Part shown: in pieces, positions 9,688 to 17,537 of the stretch | Layout of the letters: the number at the start of each line of letters is the position of its first letter | Numbering within the stretch: position 1 is the first letter of the stretch | The notes under the pieces: generated by a model | Told to the model about the DNA's origin: nothing | What the model saw: only the letters and a program-made list of their open reading frames with translations | Database searches by the model: none | Assembly (NCBI GenBank): GCA_009885605.1 | Contig: VFKK01000050.1 | Coordinates: 1 to 23,447 of the forward strand | Reading direction: 5' to 3' | Length of the DNA: 23,447 nucleotides | DNA from: Cyclobacteriaceae bacterium | GTDB lineage: Bacteria > Bacteroidota > Bacteroidia > Cytophagales > Cyclobacteriaceae | Position numbers and translations under genes: made by a program

Positions 9688-10203
9688 CAAGAAATATTTT
9701 CACAAAAGTAAATAAACTATTTGAAGAAAAAAATTATAATATGTTGAATTGCAAAAACCTTTTAGGAGAAATTTTAATGTGCCCAAGGTCTTTACCGCTA
9801 AAGCTTCATGCTTTCGTTTTTGGCCATTGACGACTTGAAATACGGCTTTGCCTAAAGTGAGTCCAAGATCTCAGGTTAAATTTATCCAGCGCCCAATTAC
9901 TTGGATAATCGCTCATGAACGGCGCAATGACTAGTGGCAGTCCAGTAATCAATACGTTGTGGCATAGACACATACAGACACTGAGTATTGATTTTGGCGG
10001 GGCTAACAAAGATGAAAATTAAGGTGGCTTAAAGGTTTTGTTCTGAAATCGTTAAGATTTTTTAATTCAAAAAAGCCGGCCCCATGCTCTGAGACTCTTA
10101 ATAAATATTGAATTGACAATGATTGATGAAACTTTCGCACCGAAAAGCGAGTAAAAAGCATTAACTAAGCATGTTGCATACATAACACGATTCGCAAAAA
10201 AGT
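9688..10203. other. Gene-poor region with a GC-richer non-coding patch
   Basis: About 515 bp without a convincing gene. From about 9778 to 10015 the base composition looks closer to coding DNA than the very AT-rich flanks. The leftward frame at 9806-10009 (67 codons, ending SRQWPKTKA) is open but has no recognisable domain. Small self-complementary pieces occur, such as CCAATTACTTGG (9893-9904) inside a weak GCGCC / GGCGC pair. It could be a decayed gene, a structured RNA or an intergenic repeat copy. The promoter of the 10204 gene should be near 10100-10200 but is not clear. Confidence 0.4.
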
Positions 10204-10596
10204 ATGATGATTGAAATTTGGGCCAAAACCCTTCCCTTTGTTATTACAATGGCTAGTTTTCTATTAGTTGGATGTCAATATGATTCTGTTCCAGCTGCGT
10301 GTTATGAAATAGAGTTTGTGGGAAAAGATAATTGCCGTGGAGGGATTCTTGTTTCTGTCATTAGCCAAAAGCAAATAGGAGAAACCCTAACATATTCTGA
10401 TGGAAAAACTTATCCAAATGTTATAATGGTCTATTCTGAAGTTGAACTACCTAGTTTTACCAAAGGATTTGTTCAAATAAGAGATTTTGATAAGAGCAGG
10501 GAAATTATCTGCCCACCAAACAATAACACTATTTCAAAAGTACCAACTAAAATGGCTGTCTTTTGGAGTGAAGAACCGTGTCGATTTCCGGCTTGA
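10204..10596 (+). CDS. Small orphan lipoprotein, unknown function
   Basis: The 130-residue product has a hydrophobic signal (LPFVITMASFLLVGC) with a lipobox LVGC at about residue 24, so it is predicted to be lipidated and held in the envelope. Four more cysteines follow (in AACYE, DNCRG, IICPP and EPCRF) and could form two disulfides. The rest is polar with beta-like stretches. Two adjacent ATG codons (10204 and 10207) are possible starts. It is the only rightward gene between two leftward operons, and AT-rich non-coding DNA lies on both sides. I do not recognise a family; proteins of this kind are common, lineage-specific and poorly conserved. Confidence 0.65.
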   Translation: MMIEIWAKTLPFVITMASFLLVGCQYDSVPAACYEIEFVGKDNCRGGILVSVISQKQIGETLTYSDGKTYPNVIMVYSEVELPSFTKGFVQIRDFDKSREIICPPNNNTISKVPTKMAVFWSEEPCRFPA

Positions 10597-11174
10597 GGAG
10601 ACTTTTTGTAATAAAGATGCCATGACTTCAATTCTGAATTGTCTTCTAAAACAGAACCTCGATTTTCATGTTTCAAATAATTAATATGTTAGCATAATTT
10701 ATAAGGATAGTAAGTGAACTCTATCAGTGACAAATGATAAAGGATAGAGAATCATTAATCAATACCATTTCTTAAATTACAATTTTTAGGTGGTCAAACA
10801 TCCCATTTAAATAAATTATAAAAGAAAAAAGAACTTCAACAGCTACGATGATCAAAAATTACTTCAGATATTCTTAATAAAAAACCGAGATGAAAATCAC
10901 CCCGGATTTTTCAACAATAGACCCTGTTTAAAATATTTTAAAGCTAAAGATTCTACAAGTTTGGAAGAATTAAATATTTTCTATAATTCAATCTAAGATA
11001 ATTGACTAAATCCTCATTTTGATTATGAAACCTTTTGTATAATTCAATGTTAGATCCGAAGATTGAACATTTCACATTTGCCGTCTGCATTTTTTTTACT
11101 CTACTAGTATAATTATTTATTCGACTACATATTGATAATCATATTACACCTGAGATGGAGATCAAGACAATATG
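10597..11174. other. AT-rich intergenic region, no gene seen
   Basis: About 580 bp, very AT-rich, with stop codons in all frames and no open frame of interest. An 11-nt word, TATAATTCAAT, occurs twice (near 10982 and 11036) but is low-complexity and could be chance. A weak imperfect hairpin lies near 10885-10912 (CCGAG...CCCGG, then TTTTT). Nothing else can be supported. Confidence 0.6.
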
Positions 11175-12647
11175 TTAGAATTTGTATATTGCAGCCACCC
11201 CTAGGGTAGTTTGGCTATTTTTAGTATAAAGACCATCAGCGTCCATAAACTGCTGAGAACCCTGCTCATATCCTGCATCATCCAATTTCTTGAATACATC
11301 CATTCTCAATTCTGGTTTAAGAAGAAGATGACCACCTGCCAGTTTAACATTTGTTGTAAAAGTTAGTGCATTAACAGAAGTCCCCATATATGAACCACTA
11401 AGGTTGTCATAATTACGGAGACCCCTTGCTCCATCTTCGTTGTTAAAATGCTCGCCTCTTAAGCCTAAACTTACCACGTCGGTAACTGAATAAGTGAGGT
11501 ATAAATTTGCTCCATACCAGTCTTTCTTAGAAAGAACATCGCCATCAGCTGGGATAAATGTGCCTGGTGATCCTAAAGCACCTTTTTGGGTCCCAATCAT
11601 AAACCAATACCCGATATTAAATTTTTCCGATACTTGATACCCCCCATTAAGATCGTAAACTGTAAAATTCCCTTCTGGTGTTTTGCCGAATTCATCTGCA
11701 CTTGACTCATTTGTATTAATGTAGTTGAAATAAATACTTAGACCTTCAGCCGGTGCCAAAGAAAGTTGTCCGATCAACCCCTTCGCACGGTTATTATCCT
11801 GGACATAGTCGAAACCATTTACAACTCCTAACATTAATGACACTTTTTCGCTAAACGCATAGGTTGATTTCAAGCCAGTATGGTAGAAAGGGATGCCACT
11901 ATTGAAAGTGTGGTTGATGGAGTAGAAAAAGTTAAGCGGAGCATCGATGTATTCGTAACCTATATGGGTCCCGAATTGTCCAAGCGTAAAAGACAATTTA
12001 TCAGTTGCGTTGTATTTAAAATACGCTTGCTTGATCATAAGAGCAGAAAAGAAGTCATCTTTTCCAACTTGGTATCCATAAGCAGGAAATGCTGTAGGAA
12101 CGTTACCGTAATTTCCATATTGTGCATTTGGCCCATAGGCCAAGTCAACCACTGCTTCCGATTTGTTGTTCGTATATGTGAATACAGTTTGAACCATACC
12201 CAGTGCAAATTGATCAACTTTTCTATCGAATCCACGACCTACACCTGAAACGCCCATGTTATCACGGGATGCAGGATTATTAAAATTCGTAAAGTAGTAA
12301 GAATCAAGGTAACCTGAGATCGTCAGTTTACCTTCATCTTCTATCGGGTCAGCTTCATCTATAGTCTGCACTCCGGATTCAGTTTCTGATGGCTGCTTGA
12401 TAGTCGGCTGGCTTGACAGATTAGTCGGGGCACTCGATGAAAATCCGGAGAGATCCCCTGATGAAGCCGAAAGAACCTGAAAGTTATTTCCTTTTTTAGA
12501 AGCTTTAGAATTAGCTAGAAGGGAATTATTCACAGGTTCAGATGAAGTCTGAGAAGAAATTACTTTAGTTTTTTCATCAACTTGAGCAATAACTGCATGT
12601 GCCAAGGACATTTGAAGGCACAAAAGTAGTAGTATAAAATTTTTCAT
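11175..12647 (-). CDS. Outer-membrane porin, BBP2 / OmpL-like family
   Basis: The 490-residue product has a signal peptide (MKNFILLLLCLQMSLAHA, cleavage near VIAQ) and then about 80 residues of Ser/Thr/Asn-rich low-complexity linker. The barrel domain starts with KLTISGYLDSYYFTNFN and continues with NPASRDNMG, VVDLAYGP and SYSVTDVVSLGLRGE, a pattern typical of the 'putative beta-barrel porin-2' family in Bacteroidota. It ends AAIYKF with the terminal Phe of outer-membrane barrels. The gene lies directly downstream of the ammonium transporter on the same strand (107 bp gap). This pairing suggests that the porin feeds ammonium or another small nitrogen solute into the periplasm; that role is inference from context. 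Confidence 0.82.
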   Translation of the reverse strand: MKNFILLLLCLQMSLAHAVIAQVDEKTKVISSQTSSEPVNNSLLANSKASKKGNNFQVLSASSGDLSGFSSSAPTNLSSQPTIKQPSETESGVQTIDEADPIEDEGKLTISGYLDSYYFTNFNNPASRDNMGVSGVGRGFDRKVDQFALGMVQTVFTYTNNKSEAVVDLAYGPNAQYGNYGNVPTAFPAYGYQVGKDDFFSALMIKQAYFKYNATDKLSFTLGQFGTHIGYEYIDAPLNFFYSINHTFNSGIPFYHTGLKSTYAFSEKVSLMLGVVNGFDYVQDNNRAKGLIGQLSLAPAEGLSIYFNYINTNESSADEFGKTPEGNFTVYDLNGGYQVSEKFNIGYWFMIGTQKGALGSPGTFIPADGDVLSKKDWYGANLYLTYSVTDVVSLGLRGEHFNNEDGARGLRNYDNLSGSYMGTSVNALTFTTNVKLAGGHLLLKPELRMDVFKKLDDAGYEQGSQQFMDADGLYTKNSQTTLGVAAIYKF

Positions 12648-12690
12648 TTTAGTTTTGGTTGTTGGTTAATGATAGAGTTGACTAATAGGA

Positions 12691-12742
12691 CCCCGGCCCG
12701 TTTGAAAGAGAGTCGCGTTTTTTTCGTCGGGCGGGGTTTTTT
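12691..12742 (+). terminator. GC-rich hairpin between amt and porin genes, T tract on + strand
   Basis: CCCCGGCCCG (12691-12700) pairs with CGGGCGGGG (12728-12736) with one bulged G, and TTTTTT (12737-12742) follows on the + strand. This has all the parts of an intrinsic terminator, but it points rightward while both flanking genes run leftward. Read leftward, the hairpin has no U tract, so in the amt-porin transcript it may act instead as a processing or stability stem that lowers porin expression. Its position is 12-64 nt past the amt stop. Confidence 0.5.
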
Positions 12743-12754
12743 ATTGTTTTTGGA

Positions 12755-14053
12755 CTATTCGTCGAATACTATGGTATATCCTCTGATTCCGTGTTCGTGA
12801 GAATCCAATCCTGATTTTTCGTGCTCTTCAGACACTCTGATACCCACTGTGATTTTTAGAATATAGAAGATGATGAAGGCTGAAGAAAAGGCTGTAGCGC
12901 CACATATAGCTGCCCCGATCAATTGAGTAAGGAAGGAATGGTCAGGGTTGGTGGAGAAAATACCAACTGCCAAAGTGCCCCACACTCCGCAAGTCAAGTG
13001 CACAGAAACGGCACCTACCACATCGTCTAGTTTTAGTTTATCAAGAAGAATTGAGGAAAGGACTACCAAAACCCCGGCAACTAATCCGATTATAATCGCT
13101 GAACCCGGAGTGATCACATCAGCACTGGCTGTAATTCCTACCAGACCTGCCAGGATTCCGTTCAGAACCATTCCAAGGTCCAGCCTTTTGAAAGCAAAAT
13201 ATGCTGTAAAGAACGCACTCAATGCACCTGCACAGGCTCCAAGACATGTCGTCACTAAAACCAAAGAAACCAAGGCAGGATTTGCAGAAAGCACAGATCC
13301 ACCATTGAATCCAAACCATCCCAGCCATAACATAAATGCACCTATTACTGCAAGCGGGATACTAGCTCCTGGCTTATCTACAGTTTTACCATTTACATAT
13401 TTACCAATTCTTGGACCTACAAGGATTACTCCGGCTAAGGCTCCCCAGCCACCCACTGAATGCACCAATGTGCTTCCTGCGAAGTCATAAAATCCCATTT
13501 CTTTTAAAGCCCCACCACCCCATTGCCAGCTACCGATCAATGGATAGACAAGTCCGACAAAAAATAAGGTGAAAATCAAATATGCCCAGAGTTTAACTCG
13601 CTCAGCGATAGCGCCAGAAACGATTGTTGCACAGGTTGCTGCAAACATTGCCTGAAAAAGAAAATCCGTCCAATAGGTGTATCCTCCACTGGCATAATCT
13701 GCAGTAACATCGGCGTTCTCAGGATTAAACCAAAACATGCTCCATCCCGCTGTATCAAAACTGAACCATCCAGGGGTATCAAAACCGGGATACATTAAAT
13801 AAAATCCTACAGCTGCATAGGTTAAAATACCAATAACTGGAGTGACCGTGTTTTTGAATAATATGTTCACTGTGTTTTTAGCCTGGCCAAATCCAGTTTC
13901 AATAGTAGCAAATCCGAGATGCATAATAAATACCAAAGCTGTACAGAGCATCATCCATACGTTATTGGTAGTAAAGAGATTGTTGGCAAGTTCTGCCGAA
14001 ACATCTAAGGGAATGGCCACATCTTGGGCCAACAGGGTAGCGTAATACGTCAT
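12755..14053 (-). CDS. amt: Ammonium transporter (Amt/MEP/Rh family)
   Basis: This 432-residue inner-membrane channel conducts ammonium as ammonia. About eleven hydrophobic segments are visible. Family marks include FATIETGF (48-55), FAATCATIVSGAIAER (137-152), YDFAGSTLVHSVGGWGAL (189-206), GWFGFNGGS (245-253) and DDVVGAVSVHLTCGVWGT (343-360). The twin pore histidines correspond to H198 and H352, and D190 matches the conserved aspartate near the substrate site. The C-terminal tail (from about 402) is charged, with EEHEKSGLDSHEHG, the part that contacts PII proteins in homologues. No glnB/glnK gene is adjacent; instead a BBP2 porin gene follows. The start at 14053 gives a short N terminus without a clear cleaved signal. 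A long AT-rich upstream region should hold the promoter, but no sigma-54-like site was seen. Confidence 0.96.
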   Translation of the reverse strand: MTYYATLLAQDVAIPLDVSAELANNLFTTNNVWMMLCTALVFIMHLGFATIETGFGQAKNTVNILFKNTVTPVIGILTYAAVGFYLMYPGFDTPGWFSFDTAGWSMFWFNPENADVTADYASGGYTYWTDFLFQAMFAATCATIVSGAIAERVKLWAYLIFTLFFVGLVYPLIGSWQWGGGALKEMGFYDFAGSTLVHSVGGWGALAGVILVGPRIGKYVNGKTVDKPGASIPLAVIGAFMLWLGWFGFNGGSVLSANPALVSLVLVTTCLGACAGALSAFFTAYFAFKRLDLGMVLNGILAGLVGITASADVITPGSAIIIGLVAGVLVVLSSILLDKLKLDDVVGAVSVHLTCGVWGTLAVGIFSTNPDHSFLTQLIGAAICGATAFSSAFIIFYILKITVGIRVSEEHEKSGLDSHEHGIRGYTIVFDE

Positions 14054-14571
14054 AGGTTTGAGGTTAAATTTTAAACTACAATGAGAATTTTAACAGTATA
14101 AATGCTAAAGCTCGATTCGAATGTAATTAGAAATTAAACAAAAAAACAAACTACTTTTTGTCAAAAAATCATTTTTACTGACTTTTAATGATCAAAAATG
14201 AATCAATTTTTACATTTTTTACAATTTTATTTAAAATTTAGGATCAATTTTAACCCTACCACTAATTATATTAAAATTCTTAAAAGCTTTAGATTATTTT
14301 TCGAAATCGATTACGAAAGAGCCATATAAGAATTTTATCTATTTTATAAGCATTTTTACAAAATAAAATACCAAAAAAATGGTTTTGACAAGATTTTAAT
14401 ACAATAGATAGTTATTGCGAAAAATATAAATTTTCAAAAAATAGAAATTAATTTTAACCATATTTTAATTTTTTGACATGAAAATTGAATTATAAGGTCA
14501 AATAATAAGCCATAAAACCAAAAAACCCGAAATTAATCCGGGTCTAGGTATTTATATATAGGTATGGAAAA
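14054..14571. other. Very AT-rich intergenic region upstream of amt
   Basis: About 520 bp with no gene. It is strikingly AT-rich with many A and T runs. It separates the start of amt from the end of hemB, both leftward, so it should contain the amt promoter. I found neither a TGGCAC/TTGCA sigma-54 pattern nor a clear TTTG/TAnnTTTG pair. The hemB terminator hairpin lies at its right end (14517-14543). Confidence 0.6.
14517..14543 (-). terminator. Intrinsic terminator after hemB, leftward
   Basis: Read leftward, ACCCG (14543-14539) pairs with CGGGT (14529-14525) around a 9-nt loop and is followed by a TTTTTGG tract. It lies 28 nt past the hemB stop and would end the rocD-like/HAD/hemB transcript. 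The stem is short (5 bp), but the position and U tract fit. Confidence 0.68.
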
Positions 14572-15540
14572 TTATTTTTCGAGTGAAGCAAATTCTTTGG
14601 CGAAATAGGTCAAAATCACCTTTGCCCCGGCACGTTTTATACTTAGTAAGACTTCCTGCATAGCTCTTTCTCCATCAATCCAGCCTTTTTCTGAGGCGGC
14701 TTTAATCATACTGTATTCTCCAGATACGTTGTACGCAGCAATTGGCAGCGGATAATTATCATGGAGCAAGCGTATCACATCTAAATAGGATAAAGCCGGC
14801 TTTACCATCAGAAAATCTGCTCCTTCATTCATATCGAGATCAGCTTCAATCAACGCTTCTTGAATGTTGGCCGGATTCATCTGATAGGTCTTCTTATCTC
14901 CGAATTTCGGAGCTGAATCTAACGCATCCCGGAACGGTCCATAAAAAGCACTTGCGTATTTTGCTGTGTAAGACATGATGGAAGTTTCAGTAAATCCATT
15001 TTCATCCAGTAGATCACGGATGAACCCGACTCTTCCGTCCATCATATCTGATGGACCCAAAATATCCACACCGGCATCCGCTTGCGCCAAGGACATTCTT
15101 CCCAATATTACCAGGGTTTCATCGTTAAGAATCTTTCCGTTTTTCACCAATCCATCATGTCCATCGCTACTATAAGGATCCATGGCCACATCAGACATGA
15201 GGCATACCTCGGGGAATTGCTTTTTAATTTCGCGAAGCGCTTTAAGATAAAATGTGTCAGGGTTATAACTTTCGAAAGCAATGGGATCCTTCAATGATTC
15301 AGGATAAGCTGGAAAGACATCAAACCCTTTAATTCCGAGTTTGAGGCAAGATTCAATTTCGGAAAGCATCGTGTCAATTGAAAATCTGAATATCCCCGGC
15401 ATTGAATTCACCTCGATCTTCCTATGAGATCCGTCCACCAAAAACAAGGGATAAATCAGGTCTTTGACCGATAGACTTGTTTCTTCTACCATTTCCCGGA
15501 TGGCAGCCGATTTTCTGTTTCTTCTGGGTCTTCTTTGCAT
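14572..15540 (-). CDS. hemB: Delta-aminolevulinic acid dehydratase (porphobilinogen synthase)
   Basis: This 322-residue cytoplasmic enzyme joins two 5-aminolevulinate molecules to form porphobilinogen, the second shared step of heme synthesis. RRPRRNRKSAAIREM and YPLFLVDG mark the N terminus. The two active-site lysines are K194 (SYTAKYASAFYGPFRDA) and K247 (FLMVKPALSYLD), the latter being the Schiff-base lysine. The metal-binding loop is DVAMDPYSSDGHDG (117-130), with Asp residues instead of the Cys cluster of zinc-dependent enzymes, so this should be the magnesium-type, Zn-independent form. Length is normal. The gene starts 5 bp after the HAD phosphatase gene and is the last of three tightly packed leftward genes, followed by a terminator hairpin. 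Confidence 0.97.
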   Translation of the reverse strand: MQRRPRRNRKSAAIREMVEETSLSVKDLIYPLFLVDGSHRKIEVNSMPGIFRFSIDTMLSEIESCLKLGIKGFDVFPAYPESLKDPIAFESYNPDTFYLKALREIKKQFPEVCLMSDVAMDPYSSDGHDGLVKNGKILNDETLVILGRMSLAQADAGVDILGPSDMMDGRVGFIRDLLDENGFTETSIMSYTAKYASAFYGPFRDALDSAPKFGDKKTYQMNPANIQEALIEADLDMNEGADFLMVKPALSYLDVIRLLHDNYPLPIAAYNVSGEYSMIKAASEKGWIDGERAMQEVLLSIKRAGAKVILTYFAKEFASLEK

Positions 15541-15545
15541 GATAT

Positions 15546-16196
15546 TTAAAACAACAGCTTGATTTGGCTCAAGTCCAATTCTGTATAGTCCTCTATATAT
15601 AAGTCACATTTTGGTAATTCTTCCTTGGTATGGGTGGAAAGTACCCCCACCACCTTCATTCCTGCATTTAATCCGGCAGATGCTCCTGAGAATGAATCTT
15701 CAAAAACCAAACACCGATTTGGTTCCACCCCAAGTAAAAATGCACTTTTCAAATAGACTTCCGGATCAGGCTTATGCCTGGAGACATCCTCAGATGCAAG
15801 CTTGGATTCTAATAAATCATATAGATTCAAAGTTCCAATGATCAAATCCAAATTAGCCCGCGGAGCTGATGTCGCGACTCCGGTTGGAAGATCTTTTGAT
15901 TTGAGCATACTGAAGAAATTCAGGAAGCCTGGAATCGGATCTACTTCCGATTTATAAATTTCCCGAAAAAGGCTTTCTTTTTCATCCTCCAGCAAAAGCA
16001 ACTCCTCACCTTCGATTTTCCTTCCCAGAAAATGACTCAAGATGTACCCGTTATTCTTGCCATACATATGTAGTATAAACTCTTCTTCAGAAGGAAAGAG
16101 GTTTCTTTTTTCAAAGAAAATTTTGAAAGCTTGAGAATGAAAAGGATTGGTATGGCAAATCACCCCATCCATGTCAAAAATTACTGCTTGAAGCAT
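15546..16196 (-). CDS. HAD-superfamily phosphatase (beta-phosphoglucomutase-like)
   Basis: The 216-residue protein has all four HAD motifs: FDMDGV with nucleophile D8 and acid/base D10, VATSAP (T109/S110), HKPDP with K142, and FEDSFSG with E166 and D167. The cap inserted after motif I is helical (about residues 15-85), as in subfamily I enzymes such as beta-phosphoglucomutase and phosphoglycolate phosphatase. It is a cytoplasmic Mg-dependent hydrolase or phosphomutase of small phosphorylated metabolites; the substrate cannot be assigned. It sits 3 bp after the aminotransferase gene and 5 bp before hemB, so it is probably co-translated with them. A house-cleaning role for a sugar phosphate is possible but unsupported. 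Confidence 0.88.
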   Translation of the reverse strand: MLQAVIFDMDGVICHTNPFHSQAFKIFFEKRNLFPSEEEFILHMYGKNNGYILSHFLGRKIEGEELLLLEDEKESLFREIYKSEVDPIPGFLNFFSMLKSKDLPTGVATSAPRANLDLIIGTLNLYDLLESKLASEDVSRHKPDPEVYLKSAFLLGVEPNRCLVFEDSFSGASAGLNAGMKVVGVLSTHTKEELPKCDLYIEDYTELDLSQIKLLF

Positions 16197-16199
16197 GCG

Positions 16200-17471
16200 C
16201 TATTTTTCAAATTCAGAAATTGTCTTTTCAATAATATCGCAGCATTCATGAATCTGATCCTCAGTAATGACCAATGGAGGAGCAAATCGGATGATATTCC
16301 CATGAGTCGGTTTTGCAAGCAGACCATTTTCCTTCAATGCTACACAAATGTCCCAGGCAGTACTGCTTTCCGGTGAATCGTTAATCACCACTGCATTTAA
16401 TAGACCTTTGCCTCTGACTAATTTGACAATTTTATACTTTTCAACAAGGATTTGCATCCTTTCACGGAAAATTACGCCCAATTTCCGTGCATTTAGCGCT
16501 AGTTTTTCGTCTTTGACTACCTCTAAAGCAGTCATAGCTACTTTGGTCCCAAGAGGATTCCCTCCGAAAGTGGAACCATGCTGACCAGGTTTGATCACAC
16601 CCATAACATCCTTATCGGCCAAAACAGCAGAGACGGGATAGAATCCTCCGGAAATTGCTTTTCCCAGAATCAACATGTCGGGCTTAGTATATGTTTCCTG
16701 CTTTTCACAGTGACCTTCACATGTGCAATTACCACAAACTGCCAAAAGTGAGCCCGTACGAGCTATCCCGGTTTGAATTTCATCTGCAATAAGAAGAACG
16801 TTTTTTGCAGAACATGCCTCTTTTGCTTTTCGAATAAAATCATCCGCGGGAGTGTAAACACCTGCTTCTCCTTGAATCGGTTCGATAAGGAAGGCAACAA
16901 CCCCGGGAGTCTGCAAAGCAAGCGTCAAAGCTTGAATATCATCAAATGGAATTCGAATGAATCCATCTGTGTAAGGGCCGAAGTTTTTTCGGGCATTTTC
17001 ATCATTAGAAAAAGAAATAATGGTGGTAGTTCTTCCATGGAAATTATTTTCCGCCACAATAATTTTGGCTTCATTTTCTGCAACACCTTTTTTCTCATAT
17101 CCCCACTTTCGGGCAATTTTGACTGCGGTTTCAACGCCTTCTGCACCGGTGTTCATTGGTAGCACCATGTCAAACCCAAAATACTCTGTTATATATTTTT
17201 CGAACGGACCTAAAACATCATTGTAAAAAGCTCTGGAAGTCAGGGTCAAAATGCCAGCTTGTTCGATCAGAGCATTTTTTATTCTTGGGTGACAATGTCC
17301 CTGATTGACTGCCGAGTAGGCTGAAAGAAAATCAAAATACCGCTTTCCTTCCACATCCCATAAGAATACACCTTCACCTTTTGCCAAGACAACCGGCAAT
17401 GGGTGATAATTATGCGCACCGTACTTTTCTTCCAATTCAATTGCCTGAAGGCTTAAAGTGATATTCTCCAT
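16200..17471 (-). CDS. rocD: Ornithine--oxo-acid transaminase (ornithine aminotransferase)
   Basis: A 423-residue class-III PLP aminotransferase that moves the delta-amino group of ornithine to 2-oxoglutarate, giving glutamate-5-semialdehyde and glutamate, linking arginine and proline metabolism. It starts with EKYGAHNYHPLPVVL, typical of this enzyme. Other marks are NTGAEGVETAVKIARKW (107-123), FHGRT (144-148), EPIQGEAGV (197-205), IADEIQTG with D230, and the PLP lysine K271 in LGKAISGG. Between RTGSLLA and KPDMLILGK lies an insertion, CGNCTCEGHCEKQ (246-258), with four Cys in a CX2CXCX3C pattern that ordinary ornithine aminotransferases lack. It leads a three-gene leftward cluster, 66 bp from a divergent small gene. 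A related acetylornithine or GABA specificity is less likely. Confidence 0.9.
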   Translation of the reverse strand: MENITLSLQAIELEEKYGAHNYHPLPVVLAKGEGVFLWDVEGKRYFDFLSAYSAVNQGHCHPRIKNALIEQAGILTLTSRAFYNDVLGPFEKYITEYFGFDMVLPMNTGAEGVETAVKIARKWGYEKKGVAENEAKIIVAENNFHGRTTTIISFSNDENARKNFGPYTDGFIRIPFDDIQALTLALQTPGVVAFLIEPIQGEAGVYTPADDFIRKAKEACSAKNVLLIADEIQTGIARTGSLLAVCGNCTCEGHCEKQETYTKPDMLILGKAISGGFYPVSAVLADKDVMGVIKPGQHGSTFGGNPLGTKVAMTALEVVKDEKLALNARKLGVIFRERMQILVEKYKIVKLVRGKGLLNAVVINDSPESSTAWDICVALKENGLLAKPTHGNIIRFAPPLVITEDQIHECCDIIEKTISEFEK

Positions 17472-17513
17472 GTTTTAGTTAATTTTGCACTTCTCTGCAT
17501 AAATAAGAGATCA

Positions 17514-17521
17514 CAAATATA
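17514..17521 (-). promoter_or_regulatory. Putative -7 promoter element for rocD cluster
   Basis: Read leftward, TATATTTG matches the Bacteroidota -7 consensus TAnnTTTG exactly. It lies 42 nt upstream of the rocD start codon, giving a short leader. A TTTG that could be the -33 element lies 24 nt further upstream, inside the start of the divergent small gene; the spacing is slightly long. Promoter assignment is by pattern only. Confidence 0.5.
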
Positions 17522-17537
17522 GCAATTGCCATCTCGA

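Noticed and set aside
9778..10203. Integron attC-like site or gene cassette around the orphan lipoprotein
   Set aside because: Some short words look suggestive, but I could not find paired core sites or an integrase, so the claim is not supported.
12948..13490. 180-codon rightward frame opposite amt
   Set aside because: Pro/Thr-rich shadow of the ammonium transporter gene; no domain or start signal.
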